In this document: piece by piece, positions 7,069 through 17,157 of the stretch
Numbering within the stretch: position 1 is the first letter of the stretch
How the letters are laid out: every line of letters begins with the position of its first letter
Source of the DNA: SG8-4 sp964598225
GTDB lineage: Bacteria > Planctomycetota > Phycisphaerae > Sedimentisphaerales > Anaerobacaceae
Direction: 5' to 3'
DNA length: 64,000 nucleotides
NCBI GenBank assembly: GCA_964598225.1
Contig: CAZRBG010000012.1
Span: 1-64,000, forward strand
Program-made: the position numbers and the translations under genes
Notes under the pieces: model-generated
Database searches by the model: none
What the model saw: only the letters and a program-made list of their open reading frames with translations
What the model was told of the DNA's origin: nothing

Positions 7069-8925
7069 ATGATTAATCACGATGAGCTTGACAAGTTAGT
7101 CAGGAAAGCACAGCTCGGCGACAAGGACAGTCTGAATCGTCTGGCTGAGGCGGCAAGGGTGCGCTTGTGTGAATATGTCTTCAGGCTCACGTTGCAGGAA
7201 GATTTGACGCAGGATATTGTGCAGGAGACTATTCTGGAGATGTTCAGGGTATTCAACAAGTTGAAGAAAACGGAGCGGTTCTGGAGCTGGCTGCAGGGTA
7301 TTGCTTTCAACAAGATTCGCAGCCACTACGGGCGGCAATGGCGGCACAAAACGATATCCCTCTCAGAGGCGGAAATTGATTTTCCGGCCAGAGATAGTCA
7401 GAACGCCCTGGCCGGAATGATCAATCGCGAACTCAAGCAGGTTGTCATAAGATCGATGCGGGAGCTTGCCCCGCGCCACAGAGCGGTGCTGACAATGCGA
7501 TGCTACGAACAGATGCCGTACTCGAAGATCGCCAAGATGATGGGGTGCACCGAGTTCGGGGCGCAGGCGTTGTTCTACCGCGCCAAGAAATCGCTCGCCA
7601 AGAAACTCTCGCGGCACGGGCTCGGCAAACAGTATCTGTTGGCGGCCCTTGTCCTGTTCGGAAAGATGACAGCGACAAGCGAGGCGGCGGTTGCGAAGGT
7701 CTCTGTCACGGCGGCTGCGCTCGAAGTAAGCACGGCGGCTTCGGTGACGGCAACGGTAACGAGCAAAACGGCGGTCATGTCATTGGCCGCCGTAGGGCTT
7801 ATAGCCGGAGGGGCCGCAGCGATTAAGGTCGGAACCGCCGAGACAGCACTTGGGCCGACAAATCCGCCTTCCGTTGAAGCCCTGCGGCACAACTCAGAAA
7901 GCGGCACCGAACAATGCTGGTATTTCTTTCCCGAAGGCCCCGGAAAATCGGTGATGACGCGCCTTGTCACTTCCAACGCCACGGGAAGAAGCACCTACTG
8001 CCAACTCCTGCAGAATCAGCACGCAAATTACTATTACGATGAGGACACTGTCTACATAAATAATTACAACATGTACAATTCCGGCCTCTCGGTCAGAAGG
8101 CTGCCGACAGATAGTGAAGACCTGACTCAATTCATCTCGGAAGTCGAAGGCGCACGTGCCGACATGGAATATGTCACCGGCCGGGGAAAAGGTCTTTTGG
8201 TAGTTTCCAGGCGATCGAGCGATGAAGGCAAAAGGATATGGAGAATAGATAAGCACTTCAACGTGCTGGAAGAGGAGTATTTCCAGTTCGATTGGCCTGC
8301 AAGCGCGACCGTCATCGACAATCGCGACCCGATGCACAAACGAGGCTGGACGTATTTTAGAATTTCCGGGCAGGCCAACGGGGAGCCGATCGAAGGAATC
8401 GGCCGAGTACCCTTTATATACGCAACAAGCAAGAGATTCAGTCCCTGGATAGAATTGGGACTGCCGGACGGCCTGAGGTTAATAGATGACGGCGGCAGGG
8501 CGTGCGAGCTCGACGGCGGGGAGAATGTAATCGCCTGTTATGAAGGGGGCAGTTTCTTCAAGGGTCTGGGGCGACCCTGGGTAGGATTGCATGCGATAGA
8601 TACCATTCGACGGGATGCCGCCGAACAAAGAATTTCCTTTGCAACCCGAGGTATACCGAGCAGGGGCAGAGCGGAAATCGTGTTGACCTGCGAGGCCGCG
8701 AAGTTTGTTTATACCATTGTCCTGGAGACCGACGTCGTCGAAAAGATTACAGTCACTCGAAAAGACGGCGGCAGGGCGGAACTGATATTCTCTTATCTGT
8801 GGGCCATTGAGGACGTCACCGATCAGTTCAAACCGCCCAAAACCCGGAGTAGCCGGCAGACGCAGCAGGAATCACCGGGCATTCTCTGGCTTGCGGCACT
8901 GGCAGATGATAGTCAAGATAACTAA
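7069..8925 (+). CDS. ECF sigma factor with membrane segment and extracytoplasmic C-terminal domain
   Basis: Seen: 618 residues. Sigma region 2 spans about 1-95 (DLTQDIVQETILEMF, then FWSWLQGIAFNKIR) and region 4 about 120-185 (LAPRHRAVLTMRCYEQMPYSKIAKMMGC). An Ala/Val/Thr-rich stretch (about 205-240) leads to one membrane segment (about 240-258, VMSLAAVGLIAGGAAAI), then a 350-residue unrecognised domain. AGGAG lies upstream of ATG 7069. Usual ECF factors have about 180 residues. Known: planctomycetes have ECF factors with long C-terminal extensions, thought to sense envelope signals directly. It is the first gene of a twelve-gene co-directional run (next start 40 bp on). Inferred: a one-protein transmembrane regulator of that run. 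Confidence 0.85.
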   Translation: MINHDELDKLVRKAQLGDKDSLNRLAEAARVRLCEYVFRLTLQEDLTQDIVQETILEMFRVFNKLKKTERFWSWLQGIAFNKIRSHYGRQWRHKTISLSEAEIDFPARDSQNALAGMINRELKQVVIRSMRELAPRHRAVLTMRCYEQMPYSKIAKMMGCTEFGAQALFYRAKKSLAKKLSRHGLGKQYLLAALVLFGKMTATSEAAVAKVSVTAAALEVSTAASVTATVTSKTAVMSLAAVGLIAGGAAAIKVGTAETALGPTNPPSVEALRHNSESGTEQCWYFFPEGPGKSVMTRLVTSNATGRSTYCQLLQNQHANYYYDEDTVYINNYNMYNSGLSVRRLPTDSEDLTQFISEVEGARADMEYVTGRGKGLLVVSRRSSDEGKRIWRIDKHFNVLEEEYFQFDWPASATVIDNRDPMHKRGWTYFRISGQANGEPIEGIGRVPFIYATSKRFSPWIELGLPDGLRLIDDGGRACELDGGENVIACYEGGSFFKGLGRPWVGLHAIDTIRRDAAEQRISFATRGIPSRGRAEIVLTCEAAKFVYTIVLETDVVEKITVTRKDGGRAELIFSYLWAIEDVTDQFKPPKTRSSRQTQQESPGILWLAALADDSQDN

Positions 8926-8965
8926 ATTTGTTCTGAGAACGCAAATACAGAAAGGCAGGTGCGTC

Positions 8966-10534
8966 ATGAGAAATCAAACAAATTTATTAAAAGGACAGGG
9001 TATCTTGCTCTTTGCAGCAGTGCTGATTGGCGCTGCAACCGTCGCGCCGGGCCAACACGGACGCATACCCGATCCGAGCTTTTACTATGTCGATGCCGTT
9101 CACGGAAGTGACAACAATAACGGTTTGATGCCCGGAACGGCATTCGCCTCCATTCAGAAAGCTATCGACACGGCAATAGACGGTGATGTGGTCCTGGTCT
9201 ATTCGGGGCTGTACCGAGGCGAAGTCGATTTCAAAGGCAAAGAACTCGTAGTCCAGGGCGTTATCTCAGAATCGGCAGACATTCCTGTATTGCACAATCC
9301 CGCGGATTTTGCGGTCTCGTTCTACAGCGGCGAGGGAGCCGAAAGCGTCTTGAGCAATTTCGTTATAAAGGGGAGCTTCATGGCTGTATTTATCGCCGGC
9401 AGTTCCCCAACTATAAGTCATGTAACAGTAGTGGATAATACGTATGGAATCGAAGCATACGCAGACTCCGAGCCGGACATTAGCAACAGTATTTTCTGGC
9501 GGAACACCGGTAGCGACTTGTTCGGATGCCGCGTGAGATTCAGTCGTACAAGCGAACCGGGCCAGGGCCAGAGAAACATTACCGACGAGCCCCTCATGGT
9601 CGATCCTAATTCCGGTGATTACCGTCTGCGCTCGACAAGGGGCCGCTACTGGCCCGAACACGACGTCTGGGTCCTCGATAGCGTATCGAGTCCGTGTATT
9701 GACCGCGGCGATCCGAACGCCGATCCATCGGACGAGCCGATGCCGAACGGTAACAGGATCAACATGGGCGCATATGGCGGCACGGCGCAGGCCAGTCTGT
9801 CACCGGGCATGCTGCCGGGCCAAGCTTCCAATCCAAGCCCTGCCGATGGAGCTGTCGAGGTGGGAACCCACGCCACGTTGAGTTGGGATCCCGGCCGGAA
9901 CGCCGTTTTGCATGAGGTCTATTTCGGAACTGTGGACCCTCCGCCGCTCGTATCAAGCCAGGCCATGAAGCTGTTCGATCCCGGAAGGATGGATTCTGAG
10001 ACTGTGTACTACTGGCGTATCGACGAGATCGACGGCGAGGGCAACAAAACAGCCGGCGCGCTTTGGCGGTTCACAACTACCTCATCAGCCCCGGTAAAAG
10101 GCAGGGCTTGCTTTGTCCCGGAGACCGGTGTCTGGGTGGAGGGCTCTCTTGCCTCAATATCAACGGTTGCCGTAGGCCGCAGCACTAATTGGATTGATGG
10201 CTTCGGGAGGAAGGACTCGTCGCTGCCGCACCGAGGCAGAGTTGAGGATGTGCAGGAGCACGAGGGCGTTTTTCAATGTTACGACCTCGTGCTCGAAAGC
10301 GGCAATCACATCACCGTAGCCGAACAACACTACTTTCTGACCGAATCCGGCAAGTGGCTCGCGGTGCAGAACCTGAGAACAGGTATGCGCTTGCGGACGG
10401 CGACAGGCTCGATCGCGATTGCAAACGTGACTAAGAGATCGACGCCGTATATGGGCAAGGTCTACAATCTCAAAATCAAGAACTCTGACCGCTATCTCGT
10501 GGGTCGAGATGCGCTTGTGGTTCGCGACTACTAA
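8966..10534 (+). CDS. Secreted beta-helix protein with FN3-like and C-terminal Hint domains
   Basis: Seen: 522 residues. Signal peptide about 1-30. A right-handed beta-helix with an N-terminal YYVDAVHGSDNNNG motif spans about 38-285 and closes with SPCIDRGDP...RINMGAYGGT (choice-of-anchor-Q type). An FN3-like domain (about 290-375, ATLSWDPG, YYWRIDEIDG) follows, then a Hint domain from Cys382 to the end: ACFVPETGVWVEG, the block-B-like NHITVAEQHYFLTESGKW, and the final VYNLKI...YLVGRDALVVRDY. In block B the usual TxxH is AxxH, and no terminal Asn is present. ATG 8966 is preferred over upstream codons, which lie inside the sigma gene. Known: Hint domains self-cleave or splice. Inferred: a secreted protein that may process its own C-terminus or attach covalently to something. 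Confidence 0.8.
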   Translation: MRNQTNLLKGQGILLFAAVLIGAATVAPGQHGRIPDPSFYYVDAVHGSDNNNGLMPGTAFASIQKAIDTAIDGDVVLVYSGLYRGEVDFKGKELVVQGVISESADIPVLHNPADFAVSFYSGEGAESVLSNFVIKGSFMAVFIAGSSPTISHVTVVDNTYGIEAYADSEPDISNSIFWRNTGSDLFGCRVRFSRTSEPGQGQRNITDEPLMVDPNSGDYRLRSTRGRYWPEHDVWVLDSVSSPCIDRGDPNADPSDEPMPNGNRINMGAYGGTAQASLSPGMLPGQASNPSPADGAVEVGTHATLSWDPGRNAVLHEVYFGTVDPPPLVSSQAMKLFDPGRMDSETVYYWRIDEIDGEGNKTAGALWRFTTTSSAPVKGRACFVPETGVWVEGSLASISTVAVGRSTNWIDGFGRKDSSLPHRGRVEDVQEHEGVFQCYDLVLESGNHITVAEQHYFLTESGKWLAVQNLRTGMRLRTATGSIAIANVTKRSTPYMGKVYNLKIKNSDRYLVGRDALVVRDY

Positions 10535-10550
10535 TTACGGGAGTATGGAA

Positions 10551-12507
10551 ATGCCAGGCAAAACAAGAAATATCAGATTACTTTTGGCCGTGCCGTTCAT
10601 AGTGACGATAGCATGCGGCGTTTGTTCGGCCCGAACTGTGTACGTTGACGCCGCTGCGGTCGGTGCGAACGACGGCTCAAGCTGGGCCGATGCGTACGTT
10701 TACCTTGAAGACGCTCTGGCAGACGCGAATATGATCGAAAAGCCGGTTGAGATCCGCGTTGCACAGGGCCGCTACACGCCGGATCGCGGAGCGGGTATCA
10801 CGCCCGGTGACAGGGGAGCCGCATTTAAATTGCTAAATGGCGTAACGATCCAGGGAGGCTTTGCCGGCGTTGTCTGGGCCGACCCTGACGCCAGAGCCGT
10901 CGATGTCTTTGAGACGAACCTGACCGGGGATCTGGCTGGAGACGACGCCGAAATTGACAGTCGCGAAGATATATCCGGCGAACCGACGAGAGCGGAGAAC
11001 AGCGGCACTGTAGTTCGAGGCGATGGCACTGACGAGACGGCAGTTCTGGATGGCGTGACAATAACCGCCGGCGGGACCGACATGGACGTCCGCCAAGGCA
11101 GCCCGACTGTGCTCAACTGCACGTTCAAGGACGCCCGAAGGGGAGTGTCCGGTCGGGAAAGCCAACTCAAGTTGTCAGACTGCACTTTCCGAAGAATTTC
11201 CTGGTGGGCGATTGACTTACACCGCGGTGACGCCGTAGTAACTGACTGTTTATTTACGGAAAACTGGGGTGATTCTATCAATAGGCGTTTTTACTCGGGG
11301 TAATATAACGGTTCGCGGCTGCAAGTTTGTGGGGAATGCAGGAAGCGGAATAATACATTCTCATGGGGAAAATCTCCGGTTGTTCAACTGTGAGTTCATA
11401 AACAACGGCATACATGCTCTGGGCGGCGTCAGCGCCAGCGGGGAAGGAGAGTTTGTAGTCGAATCCTGCACGTTTGCAGGAAACGTTGGCTTGCCAATAG
11501 AGCATTCGAGAGGCCGTATGATTGTATCCAACTGCCTCTTTGCGGGCAACAAAGGAGGTTTCTTCAGCAGTGGGATACATTCATGGGCAGAATATGTGAC
11601 TATACGGAACTGTACGTTCAGCGGCAACTCGTCGATCGTCGGGGGCGGCGCATTACATCTTAGCCGTGGGGGCAAACTAAATAACTGCCTCTTCTGGGGT
11701 AATGACTCACCGGCGATAGATGCCCGACGTGATGAGTTGTGGGTAAATTACTGTAATATCGAAGGCGGCTGGCCCGGTGAGGGAATTACTGACGTTGATC
11801 CGTGCTTCGTAGAGCCCGGCTACTGGGACACAAACGGCACACCACAGGATGCAAATGATGATTTCTGGGTGCATGGCGATTATCATCTCCGCTCACAGGC
11901 GGGTCGCTGGGATCCGGAGACTCGGACATGGGTTCTGGACGACGTCACGAGCCCGTGCATTGATGCCGGCGACCCTAATGCGGCCATCGGAGTCGAGCCG
12001 TTCCCCAACGGCGGAAGGCTCAATATGGGCGCTTATGGCGCTGCCGAGACTGCCAGCAAGTCCTATTTCGGACGTCCGCCGTGCGACGTCATTATAGCAG
12101 GGGACATAAATGGCGACTGCATCGTAGATTCACTGGATCTGGCAATCCTGGAGTCGCATTGGCTGATGCGCCCCGAAGATCTCGTGAATAAGTTTCCAAC
12201 GGTGACAGTTATTGAGCCGCAAGACGGGGCACAAGTCGCGTGGCCGGGGCCTACAGTGTTCCGGGCACAAGCCGGCGATGTCGATGGCGAAGTTCGAAGA
12301 GTTCGGTTCATTCTTGAACGCAGGACGGGGAATAGGACAATCGGTACAGGTTTCACCGGTAAGAAGAGCGACATTGGCTGGGAATATGAATTTACTTGGT
12401 CGAGTTCGCTGCCAAGCGGTACTTGGACTGTGTGGGCGGAGGCCACAGATGATAAAGGAGATGTGGGAACTTCACCTGAGATCACTATTACGCTGTACCG
12501 TCCCTGA
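10551..12507 (+). CDS. Secreted beta-helix/dockerin/Ig-like protein (frameshifted)
   Basis: Seen: signal peptide (about 1-25), TVYVDAAAVGANDGSSW start of a parallel beta-helix, choice-of-anchor-Q-like end (SPCIDAGDPNAAIG, LNMGAYGAA), one dockerin-type calcium loop (GDINGDCIVDSLDLAILESHW) and a C-terminal Ig-like domain (PTVTVIEPQDG...WTVWAEATDDKG). Two frames are needed: the first ends at a TAA around 11301, the second carries on from about 11296. Comparison with the paralogue at 12543 shows that one G too many in a GGGG run (11298-11301) explains this. ATG 10551 is seven bases after GGGAG. Inferred: secreted surface or polysaccharide-associated protein. Either a sequencing error or a real slippage. 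Confidence 0.75.
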
Positions 12508-12542
12508 CGGCACGGCGACAATCTCTATCGGGAGCCATTAAA

Positions 12543-14480
12543 ATGAAAAAACGCAAGAATCTTGAGATCGCAGTCTTTCTGATTGCTTTTGGCTTATCGG
12601 CGGCCGCCGGGGGCAGAACCGTGTACGTCGATGGACGTGCAGCCGGCGCAAATAACGGTTCGAGTTGGGACGACGCATACAATTACCTGCAGGACGCTCT
12701 GGCTGAGGCCGATATATCAGAAAAGCCGGTGGAGCTCCGCATCGCCCAGGGTCTCTATACACCCGACCGTGGAGTCGGATTCACCCCAGGAGATGATGAG
12801 GCCACATTCAGGCTGATTAGCGGCGTTACCGTCAGAGGAGGCTTTAGCGGAGTCACCGGAGATGATCCGGATACCAGAGCAGTCGATGTATTTCAAACAG
12901 TACTTGCCGGAGATTTGAGCGGGGACGACAAAGACGTAGGCGATATTTTCGCCGGGGAAACCGGAGCAGACAACAGCCGCATAGTGGTTGAAGCTAGCAA
13001 CACCGACGAGACGGCAATTCTGGACGGCGTTACAGTAACTGCCGGCACGACTTGCATGAATAGTGTCGATGGCAGCCCCACCGTGTTAAACTGCACGTTC
13101 ACCAAAGCACTCATGGGAGTTGCCGACCGCCACGGCAGCCCCCGGATTACCAATTGTTTATTCACAGTTATTGCATGGCGGGCAATTGATCTGAGTGGGA
13201 GTAGCTGCGAATTGACTGGTTGTCTGTTTTCAGGTAACGAGGGTACTTCAATCGACGATCACTTTAACAGCGACATCACAATCAGAGCCTGTAAGTTCAT
13301 CGGAAACGTATCCAGAACGAGGGAAGTAATTGACTGTCATGCGGACAATCTCAGATTGTTCAACTGTGTGTTCAAAGACAACACTACAACCGGTCCGGGT
13401 TTAGTTAGATCAAATGTACACGGAGAATTTGTTGTAGATTCCTGCACTTTTGCGGGCAATGTCGGGTTGCCAATAAGACACATGGGAGGGCGGATGGTCG
13501 TGTCTAACTGCATCTTCGCGGGAAACATCAATGGCTGGAATGCCGGAATAGACTCGACGAGTGAGTATAGCATAGTAAAAAACTGCACTTTCAGCGACAA
13601 CTCGTCTGCCCAAAACGGAAGCGTCCTGGACTTTTTCAGAGGAGCCGAAGTTACAAACTGTATCTTATGGGGCAACAACTCGCCGGCGGTAGATGACCGA
13701 CGCGGGAACGTATCGATGACTTACTGTAATGTCGAAGGCGGCTGGCCGGGTGAAGGAAATATAGACGTCGATCCATGTTTTGCGGAGCCCGGCTATTGGG
13801 ACCGGAACGGCACGCCACAGGATCCAAATGATGATTTCTGGGTGCACGGCGACTATCACCTACGTTCACAGGCAGGTCGCTGGGACCGGAAGACTCAGGC
13901 GTGGCTTGAAGATGATGTCACAAGCCCGTGCATCGATGCCGGCGATCCTAATGTGCCTATCGGAGTCGAGCCGTTTCCCAACGGCGGAAGGCTCAACATG
14001 GGAGCTTATGGTGCGACTCCGGTTACCAGCAAATCCTACTTCGGACGTCCGCCATGCGATGTCATAATAGCAGGGGACATAAACGGCGACTGCGTTGTCG
14101 ACTCGCTGGATCGTGCAATCCTGGAGTCTCACTGGATGATGCGTGGCGAAGACTTCCTGGACAAGCCACCGACCGTAACTCTCATTGAGCCTCAGGATGG
14201 GGACAGAATTGCCTGGCGCGGTCCGACGATGTTCCACGCCGTGGCAAGCGACGAGGACGGCCAGGTGGATAGAGTCAGATTCGTCGCTCAGCAGAGGAGA
14301 GAAGACGGCACGAGAACGCGCGGCTTTGGCGGAACTCTTGAACCCGACGGCTGGAGATGGGAGTTTACCTGGCCTGAGGACGCGGATTTCGGTGCATGGA
14401 CGATCTGGGCTGAAGCAACGGACAATGAAGGGCTGGTAGGCCGTTCATCTAAAATCACCATCACGCTGTACCGTCCCTGA
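12543..14480 (+). CDS. Secreted beta-helix/dockerin/Ig-like protein
   Basis: Seen: 645 residues, an intact tandem paralogue of the gene upstream. Signal peptide about 1-23, TVYVDGRAAGANNGSSW, then beta-helix repeats with NCTF/NCLF turns to about residue 410, SPCIDAGDPNVPIG...LNMGAYGAT, a single dockerin-type loop (GDINGDCVVDSLDRAILESHW) at about 517-537 and a C-terminal Ig-like domain ending in ITITLYRP. The intergenic spacer after the upstream copy is 35 bp. Known: dockerin repeats bind calcium and dock to cohesins; no cohesin is in the window. Inferred: exported carbohydrate-binding or adhesive protein, part of the same transcript. Confidence 0.85.
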   Translation: MKKRKNLEIAVFLIAFGLSAAAGGRTVYVDGRAAGANNGSSWDDAYNYLQDALAEADISEKPVELRIAQGLYTPDRGVGFTPGDDEATFRLISGVTVRGGFSGVTGDDPDTRAVDVFQTVLAGDLSGDDKDVGDIFAGETGADNSRIVVEASNTDETAILDGVTVTAGTTCMNSVDGSPTVLNCTFTKALMGVADRHGSPRITNCLFTVIAWRAIDLSGSSCELTGCLFSGNEGTSIDDHFNSDITIRACKFIGNVSRTREVIDCHADNLRLFNCVFKDNTTTGPGLVRSNVHGEFVVDSCTFAGNVGLPIRHMGGRMVVSNCIFAGNINGWNAGIDSTSEYSIVKNCTFSDNSSAQNGSVLDFFRGAEVTNCILWGNNSPAVDDRRGNVSMTYCNVEGGWPGEGNIDVDPCFAEPGYWDRNGTPQDPNDDFWVHGDYHLRSQAGRWDRKTQAWLEDDVTSPCIDAGDPNVPIGVEPFPNGGRLNMGAYGATPVTSKSYFGRPPCDVIIAGDINGDCVVDSLDRAILESHWMMRGEDFLDKPPTVTLIEPQDGDRIAWRGPTMFHAVASDEDGQVDRVRFVAQQRREDGTRTRGFGGTLEPDGWRWEFTWPEDADFGAWTIWAEATDNEGLVGRSSKITITLYRP

Positions 14481-14514
14481 CGGCACGGAAATAATCCTCT
14501 CAGGAGGTATGAAA

Positions 14515-17016
14515 ATGGAAGAGCGAAAAAAACTTCAGATCGTAGTCGGGATAATATTCCTCCCGGCTGTCTTGGCCTTGTCTGCACCGGCTGCTGGAGA
14601 GATCATCTACGTTGACGGACGTGCTCCCGGCGCAAATGATGGCTCGAACTGGACAAATGCCTATTGGTGTCTGCAGGATGCCCTCGCTGGCGCGATAGAA
14701 CAAGATGAAATCCGGGTGGCAAAAGGAATATACAAGCCCGATTGCAGCGTTGCAATTTCCCACAGTCCTGACATCATTGCATCGGGAGATCGCAGGGCGA
14801 CTTTTCAACTCATAAATGGCGTTGCAATAAGAGGCGGGTACGCCGGATATGGTGAATCAGATCCCGATGTGAGGGATATAGAGCTTTATGAGACAGTCCT
14901 CAGCGGCGACCTGGACGCCGATGACGTGAATGTTACCGACCCGGCAACCTTGCCGAATGAACCGAGCAGAGCGGATAACAGCTACCAAGTTGTTACCGGC
15001 AGTGGTACAGACGAAACAGCGGTTCTCGACGGATTCACTATCAAAGGCGGTTTCGCCACCTTATATACCAATCGCAACGGCGGCGGCCTCATCAATGAAT
15101 ACGGTTCGCCGCGAATTTCCAACTGCGCTTTCATTCATAACGCCACTCAGTATTTCGGCGGCGGAGTCTACAACTACTACGGCAGCCCGGTAATTGAAAA
15201 CTGCACCTTCGTGCAAAACTCGGCAGGTAGCAGAGGCGGGGCGATATACAACTACCGCAGCAGCCCGGTCGTAAGCGGTTGCACATTCATGGAAAACTCG
15301 GCAAGTGTCAGTGGAAGCGGCATACACAGCAGCTACGGCAGCCTGAGCCTGACCGGCTGCATGTTCAGCTCGAATTCATCCAGGATCGGCGCCGGCATAT
15401 ACAGTGACGAAACCAGCGCAGATCTGGTAGACTGCGTCTTCACACACAATTGGGCCGAGGACGACGGAGGCGCTATATACTTTCACAAGAGTGAGCAAAG
15501 CTTCAAAAACTGCACGTTCAGCGCTAACACGGCAGAATACGGCGGCGGAGCCGCATATTTTCACGATAGCGATCCTAATCTCACCAACTGCATATTTATG
15601 GAAAACCGGGCGGACTACGGCGGCGGGATGTACAATTCAGGCGGCAAGTTAGTACTGAACAATTGTATGGTCGTCGCCAACTCTGCGCACGGCTATGGTG
15701 GCGGGATGTACAATATCAGCGGAAGCACAATCTTGCTGAGCAACTCCTTAGTGACGGCAAACCGGGCGAGTTCCTATGGAGGCGCAATGTCATGCAATAG
15801 AAGCCACCTGACCTTGACCAATTGCACTTTTGCCGAAAACTCGGGTCCGAAAGGCTCTACGATAGCTTTCAACTCGCGCGAGCAGAGGAGCCGGAGCACT
15901 GGAGGAATTATCGCCTGCATCATCCGGGATGATGCAGACCCGTTCTGGATAAATGACCAATCGACAATATCTATTTCCTACAGCAACATTCAGGGCGGCT
16001 GGGACGGTGAAGGCAATATCGACTCGGAGCCGCTGTTTGCGAATCCATCCGGCCCGGATGAGATCCCAGGCACTGAAGACGACGACTATCGCCTCACTAT
16101 ACTTTCACCCTGCGTTGACGCCGGCGATCCCGGATATGCACCCGCGGCGAATAAGAAAGACCTTGCCGGCAGTCCTCGAATAGTAGGCTCGCGCGTGGAT
16201 ATGGGCGCCTACGAGTTCCAGGGTGTGGTCCACGTGGACGACGATATGGCCGGTACGATCGGCTATGGAACCGAAGGTGATCCGTTCGCCGAAATCCAGG
16301 AGGCGATCGACATGGCGCACGACGGCTACACCATCAAGGTCAAGCCGGGTGTATACGGCAGGATTGACTTTCACGGCAAGGCAATAACGATCGAAGGCTT
16401 CGCAGGAGCACCCGTGATCCAGGCCCTGCAGGACGACCAGCCCGACGCTCCGGGACAGGATGCGGTTACCTTTCATACGGGCGAGGGGCCGGACAGCATG
16501 TTAAGAAACTTCATTATTAAAGATGCCGGCACAGCGATATCACTTAACTACGGAAGCAGCCCGACGATTATCAACGTCACGATTGTCGACAATCATTTCG
16601 GCATAGCGGCTTATGAGAATTCCAATCCGCATATAAGCAACTGTATCTTTCGGAATAACCGGGACGGCGATCTCTTTCAGTGTCAGGTGCGTTACAGCTG
16701 CCTTGAGGGCGGAGCCGCCGGAGAGGGCAATATAAGCGTCGATCCGCTGTTTGTCGATGAAGCCAACGGCGATTACCACCTGCGCAGCGAGGGATGGTAC
16801 TGGAGCGAACGAGCGCAATCTTGGACCTACGATGAGAATGCTACGAGTCCATGCATAGACGCAGGCGATCCCTCTTCGCCGCTTCGCGATGAACTGGTAA
16901 CGATGCCGCGAGACCCTGACGGCATATACGGCATAAACAAGCGTATTAACATGGGAGCTTTCGGTGGAACGCCTCAGGCCAGTATACCGCCCCCGGACTG
17001 GACCGTTGACCGGTAA
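14515..17016 (+). CDS. Large secreted double beta-helix protein with PMP-like repeats
   Basis: Seen: 833 residues. Signal peptide about 1-27, IIYVDGRAPGANDG start, and a long run of glycine-rich turns (YGGGMYN, NCTF, SANTAEYGGG) typical of polymorphic-membrane-protein-like helices, closing with SPCVDAGDP...VDMGAYEFQG at about 565. A second, shorter helix (VHVDDDMAGTIGYGTEGDPF on) resembles the helix of the Hint protein at 8966 and ends SPCIDAGDP...INMGAFGGTPQAS. There is no dockerin or Hint domain. ATG 14515 lies seven bases after AGGAGG; the ATG at 14509 would be too close. Inferred: surface adhesin or structural protein, last beta-helix gene before the pseudopilins. Confidence 0.85.
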   Translation: MEERKKLQIVVGIIFLPAVLALSAPAAGEIIYVDGRAPGANDGSNWTNAYWCLQDALAGAIEQDEIRVAKGIYKPDCSVAISHSPDIIASGDRRATFQLINGVAIRGGYAGYGESDPDVRDIELYETVLSGDLDADDVNVTDPATLPNEPSRADNSYQVVTGSGTDETAVLDGFTIKGGFATLYTNRNGGGLINEYGSPRISNCAFIHNATQYFGGGVYNYYGSPVIENCTFVQNSAGSRGGAIYNYRSSPVVSGCTFMENSASVSGSGIHSSYGSLSLTGCMFSSNSSRIGAGIYSDETSADLVDCVFTHNWAEDDGGAIYFHKSEQSFKNCTFSANTAEYGGGAAYFHDSDPNLTNCIFMENRADYGGGMYNSGGKLVLNNCMVVANSAHGYGGGMYNISGSTILLSNSLVTANRASSYGGAMSCNRSHLTLTNCTFAENSGPKGSTIAFNSREQRSRSTGGIIACIIRDDADPFWINDQSTISISYSNIQGGWDGEGNIDSEPLFANPSGPDEIPGTEDDDYRLTILSPCVDAGDPGYAPAANKKDLAGSPRIVGSRVDMGAYEFQGVVHVDDDMAGTIGYGTEGDPFAEIQEAIDMAHDGYTIKVKPGVYGRIDFHGKAITIEGFAGAPVIQALQDDQPDAPGQDAVTFHTGEGPDSMLRNFIIKDAGTAISLNYGSSPTIINVTIVDNHFGIAAYENSNPHISNCIFRNNRDGDLFQCQVRYSCLEGGAAGEGNISVDPLFVDEANGDYHLRSEGWYWSERAQSWTYDENATSPCIDAGDPSSPLRDELVTMPRDPDGIYGINKRINMGAFGGTPQASIPPPDWTVDR

Positions 17017-17037
17017 TTGATAACCAGTAATCAATTA
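17014..17037 (+). terminator. AT-rich hairpin at the end of the beta-helix gene
   Basis: TAATTGAT (17014-17021), 8-base loop, ATCAATTA (17030-17037), a perfect 8-bp inverted repeat overlapping the TAA stop. There is no T-run, so termination is uncertain. It may instead bind a protein. Confidence 0.35.
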
Positions 17038-17093
17038 GCAGCTACCAGCAACAAGGGCGGAAGCTCGGCGGTTGAAAATTTAAAAAGATTATC

Positions 17094-17122
17094 TTGATAG
17101 CCTGCAGAATAACGGCTATCAT
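17094..17122 (+). promoter_or_regulatory. Promoter with an inverted repeat across its spacer
   Basis: TTGATA (17094-17099), 17-base spacer, TATCAT (17117-17122). TGATAGCC (17095-17102) and GGCTATCA (17114-17121) form a perfect 8-bp inverted repeat covering both boxes: an operator-like layout. It would give the pseudopilin genes from 17158 on their own transcript. Confidence 0.55.
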
Positions 17123-17157
17123 AATATAAGCTTCGTGTGTGCGAATGTGGAGAAAGG

